Assembly: GCF_007744255.1 (NCBI RefSeq)
Contig: NZ_CP036267.1
Coordinates: 2,731,500 to 2,795,499 of the forward strand
Source: Thalassoglobus polymorphus
GTDB lineage: Bacteria; Planctomycetota; Planctomycetia; Planctomycetales; Planctomycetaceae
Direction of reading: 5' to 3'
Length of the DNA stretch: 64,000 nt
Of this stretch, positions 17,709 through 27,955 are shown piece by piece; position 1 is the first letter of the stretch, and each line of letters starts with the position of its first letter. The notes below the pieces were generated by a model. It did not search any database. It was given only the letters and a program-made list of their open reading frames with translations, and was not told the origin of the DNA. The position numbers and the translations under genes are program-made.

Positions 17709-18710
17709 TCACCAGCGATTCCGCTTTTGGAATCGGTTGCGAATGATGATTGCAGTTGCGTTCAGCACGAGCAAAACGACTAACAGCACGATAATTCCCG
17801 CAGCTGCCACATGTTGGTATTCCGTTTCCGGCAAGGAAACCCAGTTGAAAATCTGGATGGGCAGGCTTGTAAATCTGTCGAACGGAGCGTCTACAATACT
17901 TTGAGGGTTATGAACGACATCCATCGGGCTTGTGATATCGCCGGGAGTAAGGGCGATATAGGTCAGGGCTCCGATCATCACCAGCGGTGCGGTTTCTCCG
18001 ATGGCTCGAGAAATCGAAAGGATCACTCCCGTCAGAATCCCAGGCAAAGATGCTGACAAGACTTGATGGCGTAATGTTTGCCAGCGAGTTGCTCCCAACG
18101 CATAAGAGGCAGTACGAATTGATGACGGTACGGCACGCAAAGCTTCCTGAGAAGCGACGATCACCATTGGCAGAATCAACAAGCTTAATGTCAACGCAGC
18201 TGAGATTACGGAATTTCCCAGTGGCAATGGGATTCGTAATGTGACGATCGCCAATGGAATCTCGATGACCTTCGAATGTCCCTGAAAGAGACCAAACATT
18301 CGTACGAAGACCGTGAGCCCCAGGATTCCATAAACAATCGAGGGGACGCCTGCGAGATTTGACAAATTGACCTGAATCAAGCGTGTGAGAACGTTGTTTG
18401 GAGCATATTCTTCGAGGTACAACGCTGCTCCGACTCCGATTGGTACTGAGAACAAAACGGTGAACAGAATCAACCACAGGCTGCCCCACAAACCTGCCAG
18501 AATCCCTGCTTGTTCAGGGTGTCTAGAGTCAAAACTATGCAGGAAATTCCAATTCAGCCAGCCAGCTCCCTGCCAGAGAACTCCAATCAAAAGCACTGAA
18601 AGAACAACCACTCCGAACCAGGTCGAAAGCATGCACACGATGCGAAACATTCGTCCCAGACGATGCCGGGCAGCCAGATTTGATTCATGGACATTGTCGA
18701 GATGACTCAT
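17709..18710 (-). CDS. pstA: Phosphate ABC transporter permease
   Basis: 333 residues with about six transmembrane helices and the binding-protein-dependent transport motif [23 protein letters not shown] (EAA loop contacting PstB). It forms the membrane channel with PstC. Its start overlaps the pstC stop by 4 bases (ATGA), indicating coupled translation. Confidence 0.93.
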   Translation of the reverse strand: MSHLDNVHESNLAARHRLGRMFRIVCMLSTWFGVVVLSVLLIGVLWQGAGWLNWNFLHSFDSRHPEQAGILAGLWGSLWLILFTVLFSVPIGVGAALYLEEYAPNNVLTRLIQVNLSNLAGVPSIVYGILGLTVFVRMFGLFQGHSKVIEIPLAIVTLRIPLPLGNSVISAALTLSLLILPMVIVASQEALRAVPSSIRTASYALGATRWQTLRHQVLSASLPGILTGVILSISRAIGETAPLVMIGALTYIALTPGDITSPMDVVHNPQSIVDAPFDRFTSLPIQIFNWVSLPETEYQHVAAAGIIVLLVVLLVLNATAIIIRNRFQKRNRW

Positions 18711-19696
18711 TCATACACCTCACGAAAACGTCGCATGATGAGGTGGGAAAGAAAATTCATCGTCAACGTCATGCAGAAAAGAGTCAAAGCAATGGCGTAA
18801 AGACTTTTATAGCTCATACTGCCTACTGGCGTGTCCCCAAGACTCACATTCACGATGTAGGAGGTCATCGTTTGCACACTGCGAAACGGATTCATGGTCA
18901 AGTTAGGAGCTTGGCCGGCGGCAATGGTGACAGCCATTGTTTCTCCCACTGCCCGAGAAATTGCTAACAAGAACGAAGAGAGAATCCCCGAGATCGCTGC
19001 TGGGAGAACGATTTTCGTTGAGACGTCAAACTTCGTCGATCCAAGTGCATACCCCGCTTCACGCAGGCTACGAGGGATAGCCCGTAGCGTGTCTTCGCTG
19101 AGGGAGGAGACCATCGGGATGATCATGATTCCCACAACAATACCGGCACTGGCAGCATTGAAGATATCAACCTCAAAACCCAACAGGTCCTGAAATATTG
19201 GACGTAACACATAGGGTGTCACGAAGACCAGTGCGAAGTATCCATAAACGACGGTTGGAATCCCTGCCAGGATTTCCAAGATCGGTTTAATGAAATTGCG
19301 TGTACGAGTCGAAGCAAATTCGCTGAGATAAATTGCGCTGGCCAAACCGATCGGCAATCCGATCATTGCTGCGATTCCAGCAATCAACAGCGTACCGCTC
19401 AACAACGGCAATACGCCGTACTGTGGGTCTGTAAATTGAGGTGTCCATTCCGTGCCGGTAAAGAATTCCCATGGTGAGACTTCCTCAAAGTAGGCAGTAT
19501 TGCCGCCCACTCCGACGATACTTTCTGCAACGAGGATGTAAATGATCCCAACGGTTGTGACAATCGAAAGTAAAGCACATGCAAACAAGATGAACTGAAT
19601 CACTTGTTCTCTGAGTCGTTGAATCGTTAGATGTCGCGTGAGAGACCTCGGAGGTTGATCGACCGAACAACTTTTCATGAAGGTTTCGAGCGGCAC
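18707..19696 (-). CDS. pstC: Phosphate ABC transporter permease
   Basis: 329 residues with six predicted transmembrane helices. The EAA loop reads [24 protein letters not shown], and [16 protein letters not shown] is typical of the PstC/PstA N-terminal half. It partners with PstA. It starts 33 bases downstream of the pstS stop. An alternative start at Met7 is possible. Confidence 0.93.
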   Translation of the reverse strand: MPLETFMKSCSVDQPPRSLTRHLTIQRLREQVIQFILFACALLSIVTTVGIIYILVAESIVGVGGNTAYFEEVSPWEFFTGTEWTPQFTDPQYGVLPLLSGTLLIAGIAAMIGLPIGLASAIYLSEFASTRTRNFIKPILEILAGIPTVVYGYFALVFVTPYVLRPIFQDLLGFEVDIFNAASAGIVVGIMIIPMVSSLSEDTLRAIPRSLREAGYALGSTKFDVSTKIVLPAAISGILSSFLLAISRAVGETMAVTIAAGQAPNLTMNPFRSVQTMTSYIVNVSLGDTPVGSMSYKSLYAIALTLFCMTLTMNFLSHLIMRRFREVYE

Positions 19697-19729
19697 AAGC
19701 TGCCTCCTGACTTAATGCTTTTTAAATGA

Positions 19730-20725
19730 TTACTTCGCTGAGGCAACTTCGGCATCTCCGCTCATTGATTCAATTGCATCTTCTAATTCTTTGCGTTCTT
19801 CACTGAGCAACTCCTGGCTGAGTCGGACATAACCGACTTCTCCTACGAGGCCTTGCCCTTCCTTAAGACAGTACCTCAAAAACTCTGCCACTTCCGGCTT
19901 TTTCAACGAGGCTTTATTGACATACAAGAAAAGCGGGCGTGAAAGTGGAACATACTTTCCACTTTCAATTGACTCATCACTTGGCTTAATGCAATTGTTA
20001 GCGTCGCCCTTGTCCGCAATTCCAAGAACTTTGAGCTTGTCTTTGTTCTTCAAGTAGTATGCATACCCAAAGTAGCCCAAAGCGAATTTGCTTCCAGAAA
20101 CACCCTGCACAAGAACGTTGTCATTGACGCTGGGGCTGTAATCAGACCGGCTCGCTTTACCTTCATCACAGATCGCTTCTGTGAAATAATCGAAAGTTCC
20201 TGAGTCAGTGTCGGGGCCAAAAAGTTTCATTTCGCTCTGCGGCCAACTCGGATCGACATCACTCCATAGCTTCACCTGACTGCCGGGGGACCAGATCTTT
20301 TTGAGTTGTTCAACACTCAGGCAATCGCACCAGGTGTTTTCCGGGTTCACGACGACAGAAAGCCCGTCGATGGCAATGGTTAGTTCCAGGTATTCAATCC
20401 CCTTCTCCTTGCAAGCATCGATTTCCTGCTGCTTAATCGGGCGTGAAGCGTTGGTGATATCGGAGACGCCTTCGATGAATTTGCTAAATCCTGGACCAGT
20501 GCCTGATGTTCCAACAACAACAGTTGTCTCAGACTGCTTTTCATACTCTTCAGCTACCGCTTGAGCGATAGGATAGACCGTACTGGACCCGTCTATTGAA
20601 ATACTTGGTTTCGAATTATCTCCAGAAAGTGCACTGCTGTCTGCTGCATCTTTGACAGTACATCCCGCTGTGACAAAAGCAAGCATCATAATGCTTGCAC
20701 CCACAACGCACGCATGCTTCTTCAT
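19730..20725 (-). CDS. pstS: Phosphate-binding lipoprotein
   Basis: About 331 residues. The N-terminus MKKHACVVGASIMML followed by a VTAGC lipobox marks a lipoprotein; the mature part begins SISIDGSSTVYPIAQ, and GTSGTGPGFSKF and SDITNASRPI carry the phosphate-binding Ser/Thr residues of PstS. The ORF extends six codons further to 20743, but the internal ATG puts the signal peptide at its usual position. It delivers phosphate to PstCA. A double 8-base repeat resembling a Pho box lies about 110 bases upstream. Confidence 0.93.
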   Translation of the reverse strand: MKKHACVVGASIMMLAFVTAGCTVKDAADSSALSGDNSKPSISIDGSSTVYPIAQAVAEEYEKQSETTVVVGTSGTGPGFSKFIEGVSDITNASRPIKQQEIDACKEKGIEYLELTIAIDGLSVVVNPENTWCDCLSVEQLKKIWSPGSQVKLWSDVDPSWPQSEMKLFGPDTDSGTFDYFTEAICDEGKASRSDYSPSVNDNVLVQGVSGSKFALGYFGYAYYLKNKDKLKVLGIADKGDANNCIKPSDESIESGKYVPLSRPLFLYVNKASLKKPEVAEFLRYCLKEGQGLVGEVGYVRLSQELLSEERKELEDAIESMSGDAEVASAK

Positions 20726-20835
20726 ATTTTCAATTCCTGACATGGAGTTTGCTCTGTGCCGTCTTCAAATGGACTTCTTTTCCATCAATTTGAAGCAGAG
20801 TCTACATGCCGAATGTGAAGTTTCTGCGCGACGAA

Positions 20836-20854
20836 TTGTTAAGAAATGGTTAAG
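20836..20854 (-). promoter_or_regulatory. Putative Pho box upstream of pstS
   Basis: On the minus strand the sequence is CTTAACCATTTCTTAACAA: two 8-base units, CTTAACCA and CTTAACAA, separated by 3 bases, giving an 11-base period. That spacing and core match the direct-repeat PhoB/SphR boxes described in cyanobacteria and the 11-base register of PhoB sites generally. It lies about 110 bases upstream of the pstS start. Function is inferred from pattern and position. Confidence 0.6.
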
Positions 20855-20954
20855 ATTGCCGTCTGTTAGGGCAGTTTGCTCGGGGCTATTTCGAGAGGCG
20901 ACGTATTCTTAAAGAGAATTTAGAGTCAGTCCGAAAGCTTCTGGAATCGCCGCT

Positions 20955-21000
20955 CTTCTCCACTTTGTGAGTGAGCAATCTCAAGTTTCAGGATCAGTTC
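20955..21000 (-). repeat. Dispersed ~45-base repeat, copy
   Basis: The reverse strand reads GATCCTGAAACTTGAGATTG and then a CTCACTCAC-type stretch ending in GGAGAAG. It matches copies at 23181, 31838 and 35333. It lies just after the phoR stop and upstream of pstS. Confidence 0.65.
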
Positions 21001-21021
21001 TATAAAAACAAGAGCTGAATC

Positions 21022-22977
21022 TCAGTCGTTCGCAGCTTGGATTTTTTGAAAACCAAGTTTCTTTTCATTCTGGGCTAGAGGCAAACGGACCGTAAACGTA
21101 CTTCCCTGCCCCGGTTCGCTGTTCACCTCGGCTTCACCGCCAAACTCCTGAGCCAGGTGTTTGACAATAGAAAGTCCTAAGCCGGTCCCACCCATTTCGC
21201 GTGAGCGTGCTTTGTCAACGCGATAGAATCGCTCAAAGACCCGCTTCTGGTGGTCTTTGGGGATGCCAATTCCAGTGTCTTTCACTTTGATCGAAACCAT
21301 CGAATTCTGCACCGCCCAGTCAACACTCACTTGGCCGCCACTGGGCGTATAGTTGATGGCATTATCAATCAAATTATTGAGAATCGTCTGCAATCCTTCT
21401 GGGTCAGCCAAGACATAGATCTCGCCTGTGTGAGTTTGCATCGATAGCTGAATCGATTTTGTATTACAGATTGCTGCATGTTCGCGAATGCACAATTCAA
21501 CGGTTTCAACGAGGGGAACGGTTGAGACCTCAAAGGTGTCCGCCCCTGATTCAATGCGAGAGATTCGAAGCAAATCGAGTATTAAGGCATGCAGCCGAGT
21601 TGCCTGTTCCTCAATGCCTTTCAGAAATTTGCGATTGTGATCAGGGTCGTCGATCGCTCCTGATAACAATGTTTCGGCATACGCTTGGATCGACGTCAAT
21701 GGCGTTTTCAACTCATGTGAGACATTCGAGACAAACTCTTGTCTAATGTTTTCGAGACGACGTAGATCCGTGACATCGTGAAAGACCAGTACGACACCGG
21801 GACAGGGATCACCCGGTAGTTGAGCGGCAAGCAATGAAACAATGGCCTCGGACCGTGGAATTTCCAACTCAATGTTCTCCTGCCCTTTGGATTCCAAGGC
21901 ACTTTTCACGACCTTCTGGATTGCGGGATTTCGTACTGCCTCCCAGATCGGCCGCCCCACAATTTCAGGTGTTGAGATTTCCAGTAGCGAATTCGCAGCC
22001 TGATTAACAAAAAGAACACGCTCATCGCCGTCGACAGCAATCACTCCTTCAACCATCCCTCCCAGAACCGTTTCCAATCGCTCGCTATTCTTGGCGAGTT
22101 CGGCGCTCTTCTGATGTAACTCATCAATCTGCATCGACAACTTTTGGCTCATTAGATTAAATGCCCCTGCGAGTGCTCCCAACTCGTCCCGACTGGGAAT
22201 GACGACTTGCTGTCGAAGGTCTCCGTCGGCAATCGCTTCTGCCGATTGAGTCAATAAGATTAAGGGCCGAATGAGCCGACCGACGACGAAGTAGGTCAAC
22301 ACCAGAGCCACGATGCTGACCGTCATTGCTGTTACCCAGATCAATCGTTGCACAGAATCAACTTGCGCATTAAGCGCCTTCACTGTCATGGAAACACGCA
22401 CAAAACCGACGACTTGCTCACCTTGATCAACCCGCAGCGCGTAGTTCAACATCGGAAGATCTAGAGTAGGACTTTGCCTTTGAGAGACCCCAAATCCACT
22501 TGTTCTGGCCAGTCTCAACTCTTCTCGATTGTTGTGATTATCCATTACTTCCGGCGACTCTGCGGAATCTCCGATGACCGTTCCGTCTTCGGTAACCAGT
22601 GTCAATCGGGTCCCATTCTGTTTCCCAAGCTGCACCAGAGTTTGTTGAAGCTCGGCAGTTTGTCCCTTTTCAAAAGAATCCGCCATGCGACTTCGCAAGA
22701 TGACAGCCGAGTCGTGTAAACGTTGCTGCGCCTGTTCGATGACGATTTCTCGTTGTCGGCTCGATTGAATCGCAACGAAAGAGAGAGCCGCAACGAGAGT
22801 CAGTGCGGCATACGTGCCAAAGATTTTCCAAAACAAACGAGAGGAGAGCATGCTCCGATTCCAGGTTGGCGGTGAGTTCGCAAGCGGCGGCTTCGTCACG
22901 CTGATTTGATGGTGACATTCCATAAAGATTGGAAAGCCTAACATCACAATGAGATGAATGGAATTGTTCAGCAACAC
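21022..22977 (-). CDS. phoR: Phosphate regulon sensor histidine kinase
   Basis: Up to 651 residues. A transmembrane helix (WKIFGTYAALTLVAALSFVAIQ), a periplasmic sensor segment, a second helix (WVTAMTVSIVALVLTYFVVG), a HAMP linker (PLILLTQSAEAIADGDLRQ), a PAS domain (~300-400) and a histidine kinase core follow in order. The phosphorylated His is ~421 in NVSHELKTPLTS; ATP-binding motifs include DNAINYTP, VKDTGIGIP and MGGTGLGLSIVKHL. Domain order matches PhoR. The start is uncertain: a 42-residue hydrophilic extension precedes MLSSRLFWKIFG, whose ATG is at 22851, and that shorter form may be the true one. It lies ~296 bases upstream of pstS on the same strand. Confidence 0.88.
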   Translation of the reverse strand: MLLNNSIHLIVMLGFPIFMECHHQISVTKPPLANSPPTWNRSMLSSRLFWKIFGTYAALTLVAALSFVAIQSSRQREIVIEQAQQRLHDSAVILRSRMADSFEKGQTAELQQTLVQLGKQNGTRLTLVTEDGTVIGDSAESPEVMDNHNNREELRLARTSGFGVSQRQSPTLDLPMLNYALRVDQGEQVVGFVRVSMTVKALNAQVDSVQRLIWVTAMTVSIVALVLTYFVVGRLIRPLILLTQSAEAIADGDLRQQVVIPSRDELGALAGAFNLMSQKLSMQIDELHQKSAELAKNSERLETVLGGMVEGVIAVDGDERVLFVNQAANSLLEISTPEIVGRPIWEAVRNPAIQKVVKSALESKGQENIELEIPRSEAIVSLLAAQLPGDPCPGVVLVFHDVTDLRRLENIRQEFVSNVSHELKTPLTSIQAYAETLLSGAIDDPDHNRKFLKGIEEQATRLHALILDLLRISRIESGADTFEVSTVPLVETVELCIREHAAICNTKSIQLSMQTHTGEIYVLADPEGLQTILNNLIDNAINYTPSGGQVSVDWAVQNSMVSIKVKDTGIGIPKDHQKRVFERFYRVDKARSREMGGTGLGLSIVKHLAQEFGGEAEVNSEPGQGSTFTVRLPLAQNEKKLGFQKIQAAND

Positions 22978-23030
22978 TCGTGATACCCACGTTCTCCATC
23001 ACAGAGACTTACAGAGCGGCATCATAAAAC

Positions 23031-23070
23031 GGATCCTGGAACCTGAGCATTCTCTCATAAACGGAGAAAA
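23031..23070 (+). repeat. Dispersed ~45-base repeat, degenerate copy
   Basis: Reads GGATCCTGGAACCTGAGC and continues with CTCTCATAAACGGAGAAAA, aligning along its length with the better copy 150 bases downstream. Confidence 0.5.
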
Positions 23071-23180
23071 TATTGGTTTCAGAAGTTTTTAAATTGGTGC
23101 AATTTCGCATTCTCTCAGTCGTTTGAGTTCAAACAGTTTCGCTCGCTGGAGCAATCTGCTCTAGTAGACTCCAATTCCAA

Positions 23181-23226
23181 AGACCTGATCCTGAAACTTG
23201 AAATTGCACTCGCAAACGTTAAGAAA
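23181..23226 (+). repeat. Dispersed ~45-base repeat, copy
   Basis: Contains GATCCTGAAACTTGAAATTG and then a CACTCGCAAACGTTAAGAAA tail. It shares the first 18 bases exactly with the copy at 31843. Confidence 0.65.
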
Positions 23227-23285
23227 AGTGACGTTCTCAGTCGATTTCAGGCCTGTTCGAAATATTAAATCCCGAAGGACATCAC

Positions 23286-25409
23286 ATGCTCCCTCTGAGT
23301 CTCAAGCAATCCGTCACTTTTTCGATTGTCCTCTTGATGACTGTAAACACCTTCGGGGAAACGAAGCCGAAGAACATTGACGAGTTACGATTGGCTCGAT
23401 CTCAGGCAGCCGGACAGAAGCGCCGACTGATCTTCAACAACGATGGTAACGAGCCGGTTTATCTCTGTGAGGACGACGTTTCGGCGGAGGGGTTGCTCAA
23501 GCATCGAACGACACCACTGGCAGGGACGCAACTCGACACTCTGTTTTATTGTACATGGTCCTCCCCGTTTGGCTGCTTCACACACAACACAAAAGTCGGA
23601 TCTTTATTCACCGCAGATCAGGAAGGCTTCAGCAAGAACCAGACACAGACGTTCATCGACAAAGGTTTTGATCCATTGACGATTATGTCTGATTTCAGCA
23701 AGCAAAATGGGATTGAGCTTTTTTGGTCCATGCGGATGAACGATACTCACGACGCTTCAGGAGCCTGGTACGGTCCTCTTATGCTGGCTGCCAGTCCACT
23801 GAAGCAACAGCACCCCGAGTGGCTCTTGGCAACTGCAAAGAAAAGAAACCGTCTCGGAGGATGGACAGCAGTCGACTATGGTCGTGAAGAAATCCGTGAG
23901 TTGGTTTTTCGCTACTTTGAAGAGGTCTGCAATAACTACGATGTGGACGGCATCGAACTCGATTTTCTGCGGCACTCCGTTTTCTTCAAATCTCATGCAC
24001 AAGGCGGGGCAGCAACTGAAGAGAATCTGGAACAGATGACCGCCCTGATCCGTCGAATTCGTCGTATGACTGAAGAAGTTGGCCTGAAACGTGGCCGACC
24101 GATCCTGGTCGCAATCCGCACACACGATTCGGTCGATTACTGTCGCGCTGTCGGGATCGATTTGGAGCGCTGGTTAAAAGACGGGCTTGTAGACATGCTT
24201 GTGGCAACTGGTTACTTCCGCTTGAATCCCTGGCAGCAAACTATCGCACTCGGAGAAAAATATGGTGTCGCTGTTTATCCCTGCTTAAGTGAATCTCGCG
24301 TTCGTGGTGAGGACCGCTTCCGACGCAACTCAGTCGAAAGTTATCGCGGACGAGCTTCCAACGCATTGGCGGACGGAGCAAACGGCATCTACCTATACAA
24401 CTACTTCAATCCCAATTCAACACTCTGGAACGAGCTGGGGGACACGCAAACGCTACGGTATCTCGACAAGAAATTCTTCGTCACTGTCCGTGATCGCAAT
24501 CCAGACAGCACTCTTGTTGGCGGCAGTCAATACAGCACAATACCATTGCTCACACCGACCCATTCGCAGACGATTTCATCCAGTAAACCGCTGGCAACAG
24601 AAGTTCGAATCGGCGACGACATAGCTGCCGCAGCGAGAGCAGGCCGCACGCCCAAAGTTACCCTGCATATGAGGATTCCCCTGTTGAGTCAGGCCAATCA
24701 GCTTGTCACAACTTTCAATGGAACGAAGCTCCTTGACGGACAAGCCTCGAACGGTTGGATCGATTACGATGTCCCGGCATCTATTGTGAAGCAGGGAGGC
24801 AATCAAGTTACCGCTTCCGTACAGTCGCTGCCTCAAAACGCCGACTCATGGACAATCAAATATGACGGCAGTGAAAAGCCTGCTAGTATTTGGCGGCGTG
24901 ACCCCGGTTCCGAGCGAACGATCGACACCTTAGTCGATGGAACTTTGTTGATCGCAGATCGCGGCACCGCTTCAGGTGAATACTGCTATTTTCGCATGCC
25001 TTGGGGGGCCGAACCGGCATCGGAAACTGTCGCGGAGTTCCGTGTGAAGACTATCTCTGGATCAAGCTTTGTCATTGTGTCGAATGGCGTCTCTGGGGAG
25101 CGGCTCACTTTGGCGCCTGATCACATCTCGCTGTTTCATAACCGCAAGATTCGCTATGAGATGGACACCACATCAGATTTCCATACCTACCGGCTCGTTT
25201 TGAATGGTGAAGATCTTCAAGTTTATGTCGATGGCACTCTCCGTCTGGACGGCAAAGGCCAGCTCAAACCACGTACAGGATACCGACGTAATGAGGTCGC
25301 CTTCGGAGCCTCGAACAGCACCGATGTTGGCGAGGCGTATTGGGACGATGTGAAAGTGCGAACCGCAAGCCTCAGCTGTCATGACATCGTGGTCAGTGTG
25401 GAGTATTGA
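23286..25409 (+). CDS. Secreted glycosidase-like TIM-barrel protein with C-terminal lectin-like domain
   Basis: 707 residues with an N-terminal signal peptide (SVTFSIVLLMTVNTFGE). The central part resembles family-10-like hypothetical glycosidases: YDVDGIELDFLRH, where the acidic residues sit at the end of a barrel strand, followed by VDMLVATGYFRL and LYLYNYFN-like strands. The last ~190 residues look like a concanavalin/laminin-G fold, including FHTYRLVLNGEDLQVYVDGT and ending near YWDDVKV. It probably acts on a polysaccharide outside the cytoplasm; substrate unknown. It faces a Tat-exported protein at 25473-26660 with a similar DGIxLDxxH strand, so the two convergent genes may belong to one breakdown pathway. 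Confidence 0.7.
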   Translation: MLPLSLKQSVTFSIVLLMTVNTFGETKPKNIDELRLARSQAAGQKRRLIFNNDGNEPVYLCEDDVSAEGLLKHRTTPLAGTQLDTLFYCTWSSPFGCFTHNTKVGSLFTADQEGFSKNQTQTFIDKGFDPLTIMSDFSKQNGIELFWSMRMNDTHDASGAWYGPLMLAASPLKQQHPEWLLATAKKRNRLGGWTAVDYGREEIRELVFRYFEEVCNNYDVDGIELDFLRHSVFFKSHAQGGAATEENLEQMTALIRRIRRMTEEVGLKRGRPILVAIRTHDSVDYCRAVGIDLERWLKDGLVDMLVATGYFRLNPWQQTIALGEKYGVAVYPCLSESRVRGEDRFRRNSVESYRGRASNALADGANGIYLYNYFNPNSTLWNELGDTQTLRYLDKKFFVTVRDRNPDSTLVGGSQYSTIPLLTPTHSQTISSSKPLATEVRIGDDIAAAARAGRTPKVTLHMRIPLLSQANQLVTTFNGTKLLDGQASNGWIDYDVPASIVKQGGNQVTASVQSLPQNADSWTIKYDGSEKPASIWRRDPGSERTIDTLVDGTLLIADRGTASGEYCYFRMPWGAEPASETVAEFRVKTISGSSFVIVSNGVSGERLTLAPDHISLFHNRKIRYEMDTTSDFHTYRLVLNGEDLQVYVDGTLRLDGKGQLKPRTGYRRNEVAFGASNSTDVGEAYWDDVKVRTASLSCHDIVVSVEY

Positions 25410-25472
25410 TCGATTTTCGCTTGCCGATTCCTCGCGTCATCGTCCGAGGTCACCCTGTGTCGGATTCAATCA

Positions 25473-26660
25473 CTACGACCTTGGGCGAATTCCACGATAG
25501 AAACGACCAAGAGCGTCGACTTTCTGCCAATCTTTGGAAACGCCACTCCAGTGGAAAACCATCACGCCGGTCGAGGGATGAGTTGTTCCAGCATCCAGAA
25601 CAGATTCTACCTGATCAACCGCGACAGGTTCTCCCCAGTCAGCCAGCTGGACGATCGGCCAAATCTTTTGTTTCTCGTGCGGTTCACCTTTGAGATTAAG
25701 CAGATTTCCAAGACTCTTGGTTTGATCCGCGACCCAGCCCGGTTCCTGTGGATGTCCAAAACGTGCGTGGTATGGCATCGTACTGAAGACATCCAGATAC
25801 TTCGCCTGAGCCGGAAGATCGATGGCGAGCTTGTGTCGGATTGCGCCCTCGTAGTCGTCAGTGGACCAGGGGCAATGAAAGGTTCCGAGCAGCGTTTGTG
25901 GTCGGACTGCATCAAGAATTTCTCGGTATTCGCGCACCCAATCGGTGAACACGTCGCATCGAAATTGTGTCCAGGCATCTCGATGCGGACCGAGCAATTG
26001 CTTGGCAGCCGCAGGGACAGAATCCGGCAATTGAATTCCAGTCTTTTGTTGGAACTGTTTCAAGGCTGTTGGCGAGAAATCCGTATCAGGCATGACCGGC
26101 TCCGCACGTTCCCAACTCGCGTGCGAGTGGTGATAGTCCAGCCAGATTCCATCAACTTCAAACGTTTCCAGAACTCGCCGAAATTCATCCATCCGGTTTT
26201 TTCGGTACCCGGCATCGAAGGGGCTGACGCCTTGCCAACCATGCGGAGCTGGGGAAGGCAAACCGTCTGTTCCGATAGGAGCAGCTTGAGGGTGTTTTTT
26301 CAAATAATTCTCGAAGTGCATTGAGTTGTACTCAGCGAACACCTTGAGTCCAAGCTGATGGTACTGTTCAATTTTCTTCTGATTGAGACCTCCCGATCCG
26401 ATCCAGATCGCATTGATTCCATAGTCGGCCGGTGTCTCTCCACGTTGTAAGATTGCATCAGGAAACCCACCATAGATGCCGCGGATTTGAATCCAGGGAC
26501 GCGGCTTCACTTCTTCCGGTTCAGGGGCTTCAGCGAAAGCAGAACTATCGAGCGTCGCAGCCATTGTTCCCAGCGAAAGCGTTCCGCCTGCGAGCGTCTT
26601 TAATGCGCTTCGTCGAGAAAATTTTCCAGAAAGTTGTGGCTGATCGACTGGAAAAGACAT
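25473..26660 (-). CDS. Tat-exported glycosidase-like TIM-barrel protein
   Basis: About 395 residues. The N-terminus has a twin-arginine motif and hydrophobic stretch (SRRSALKTLAGGTLSLGTMAA). The body reads like a glycosidase-type barrel: INAIWIGSGG, LKVFAEYNSMH, and FEVDGIWLDYHHSHASWE, which parallels VDGIELDFLRH in the facing gene. Catalytic acids are likely in that strand but are not proven. The start is set at MSFPVDQPQLSG (26660); eight further codons upstream are open. It heads a run of four minus-strand catabolic-type genes reaching to 31807, though gaps suggest separate promoters. Confidence 0.65.
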   Translation of the reverse strand: MSFPVDQPQLSGKFSRRSALKTLAGGTLSLGTMAATLDSSAFAEAPEPEEVKPRPWIQIRGIYGGFPDAILQRGETPADYGINAIWIGSGGLNQKKIEQYHQLGLKVFAEYNSMHFENYLKKHPQAAPIGTDGLPSPAPHGWQGVSPFDAGYRKNRMDEFRRVLETFEVDGIWLDYHHSHASWERAEPVMPDTDFSPTALKQFQQKTGIQLPDSVPAAAKQLLGPHRDAWTQFRCDVFTDWVREYREILDAVRPQTLLGTFHCPWSTDDYEGAIRHKLAIDLPAQAKYLDVFSTMPYHARFGHPQEPGWVADQTKSLGNLLNLKGEPHEKQKIWPIVQLADWGEPVAVDQVESVLDAGTTHPSTGVMVFHWSGVSKDWQKVDALGRFYRGIRPRS

Positions 26661-26835
26661 AGTAGTCACTTCTCCTTGACACAAAGTCCGTTGAACATAA
26701 TGTCGCAGTCACAACAGGACCGACACGCGGTCTGTTGGGCAGAAGGAGCATTCCCGCGACTGCCCCATATCGCAAACTATCTCAATTGCGGTTTACGATA
26801 TGGTACAGTCCAGGGCGAACAAATTAGTACGAGCA

Positions 26836-27756
26836 TCAGGCTTTAGGGGTGAGACCGAAAACGCGGTCCATGTTGGCGGAGACTTCTTTCAAACGTTCAA
26901 GATCTCCACCTTTCACTTCCGCTGCTGCCCAGCCGGTGTACTTGATTTCGGCAAGAGCTTTTCGCACGTCTGCCCAGTCGAGATCTCCCTCGCCGATCTT
27001 TGTGAATTTGTCCATCTCACGAGAGAAGCCTTTGAGGTCGAGCTTGACAATTCGTTTGCCGATCTGCCGAATCCAGTCCCCCATGCTGCCATACTTCCAG
27101 TGGTTTCCAATGTCGAACTGCATGCCGACCCACGGTGAATGGAATTCATCAACGTACTTGACGAACTTGTCAGCGGTCTGCGTGTGGTCCCCTTCATGGT
27201 CGTAGCAAAACTGGTTCCAGACATTTTCAATGGCGATGTGAATCCCAAGTTCTGAAGCCAGTGGCAATGCCTTCGAGATATTGTCAATCGACCGCTTCCA
27301 GATTTCTTCTTCCGGGCCATCACTTCCTCGCCCAACGACAAGCAGGACAGTGTTGCCTCCAACAGCATGTGTCTGACGAAGAGCTTCCTGCAGACTGGCA
27401 AGAGCTTTCGCACGAACTGATGCATCTGGATCTGTGTGGCGAACAGACCAATGTCCGGCGTTCACCGATCCATCAACCGGAAGCCCTGTCGCTTTGATAG
27501 CAGCTCGAACTTCTTTGACATCGATCCCCGGGCAGTTCAATTCGATTCCATCGAAGCCAGCCTCTTTCGCAATTGCAAATTTCTCTTCGAGCGACTTACC
27601 ACCCTGGACCATTCCAATTTTAAGCGTTTTGTAGAGGCGACCGTTGAGATAGCCTTCTTCGCTTTTCGCACCAAGTGCAAGCAAAGGGCCTGAAACACTC
27701 GCGGCTGCTGCCAATTGCACAAATTGACGACGAGAAAGTGAACTCGAAGAGAGCAT
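26836..27756 (-). CDS. Tat-exported sugar phosphate isomerase/epimerase-like (AP-endonuclease-2 fold)
   Basis: About 306 residues from the ATG at 27756, which has an AAGGA ribosome-binding site 8 bases upstream; the ORF is open further but without homology. A Tat signal (SLSRRQFVQLAAAASVSGPLLAL) precedes a xylose-isomerase-like TIM barrel: FDGIELNCPG, NTVLLVVGRG, IAIENVWNQF, MQFDIGNHW and AAAEVKGGD, with the usual Glu, Asp, His and Glu metal ligands. Such proteins isomerise or epimerise sugars or their derivatives. Exported paralogs are frequent in planctomycetes, and the substrate here is unknown. Confidence 0.78.
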   Translation of the reverse strand: MLSSSSLSRRQFVQLAAAASVSGPLLALGAKSEEGYLNGRLYKTLKIGMVQGGKSLEEKFAIAKEAGFDGIELNCPGIDVKEVRAAIKATGLPVDGSVNAGHWSVRHTDPDASVRAKALASLQEALRQTHAVGGNTVLLVVGRGSDGPEEEIWKRSIDNISKALPLASELGIHIAIENVWNQFCYDHEGDHTQTADKFVKYVDEFHSPWVGMQFDIGNHWKYGSMGDWIRQIGKRIVKLDLKGFSREMDKFTKIGEGDLDWADVRKALAEIKYTGWAAAEVKGGDLERLKEVSANMDRVFGLTPKA

Positions 27757-27955
27757 GATCAATTCCTTGAAGATAGGTCGTATGTCGTTATTGAAATTTA
27801 GGTCGCAACATTTAATAAATCGGCTGTACCGATTCGAACCAAAATAGTAGCAGGCCGAGCAGTGATATGACACTGAGATTGACTGTGACTTTGAATCCAG
27901 AAGCGGATCTCCAGAACTGCATCAAAGAGTGACTGGTTTAGCTTGGGGGGGGCTC

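Larger units (their letters stand above)
22978..23285. other. Intergenic region with two dispersed repeats
   Basis: About 300 bases between divergent phoR and the secreted glycosidase-like gene. It contains two plus-strand copies of the ~45-base repeat (23031-23070, degenerate, and 23181-23226). Both promoters should be here; no clear Pho box was found. Confidence 0.5.

Noticed and set aside
25551-26324. 257-codon plus-strand ORF
   Set aside because: Lies antisense inside the Tat-exported glycosidase-like gene, which has clear motifs; no domain of its own.
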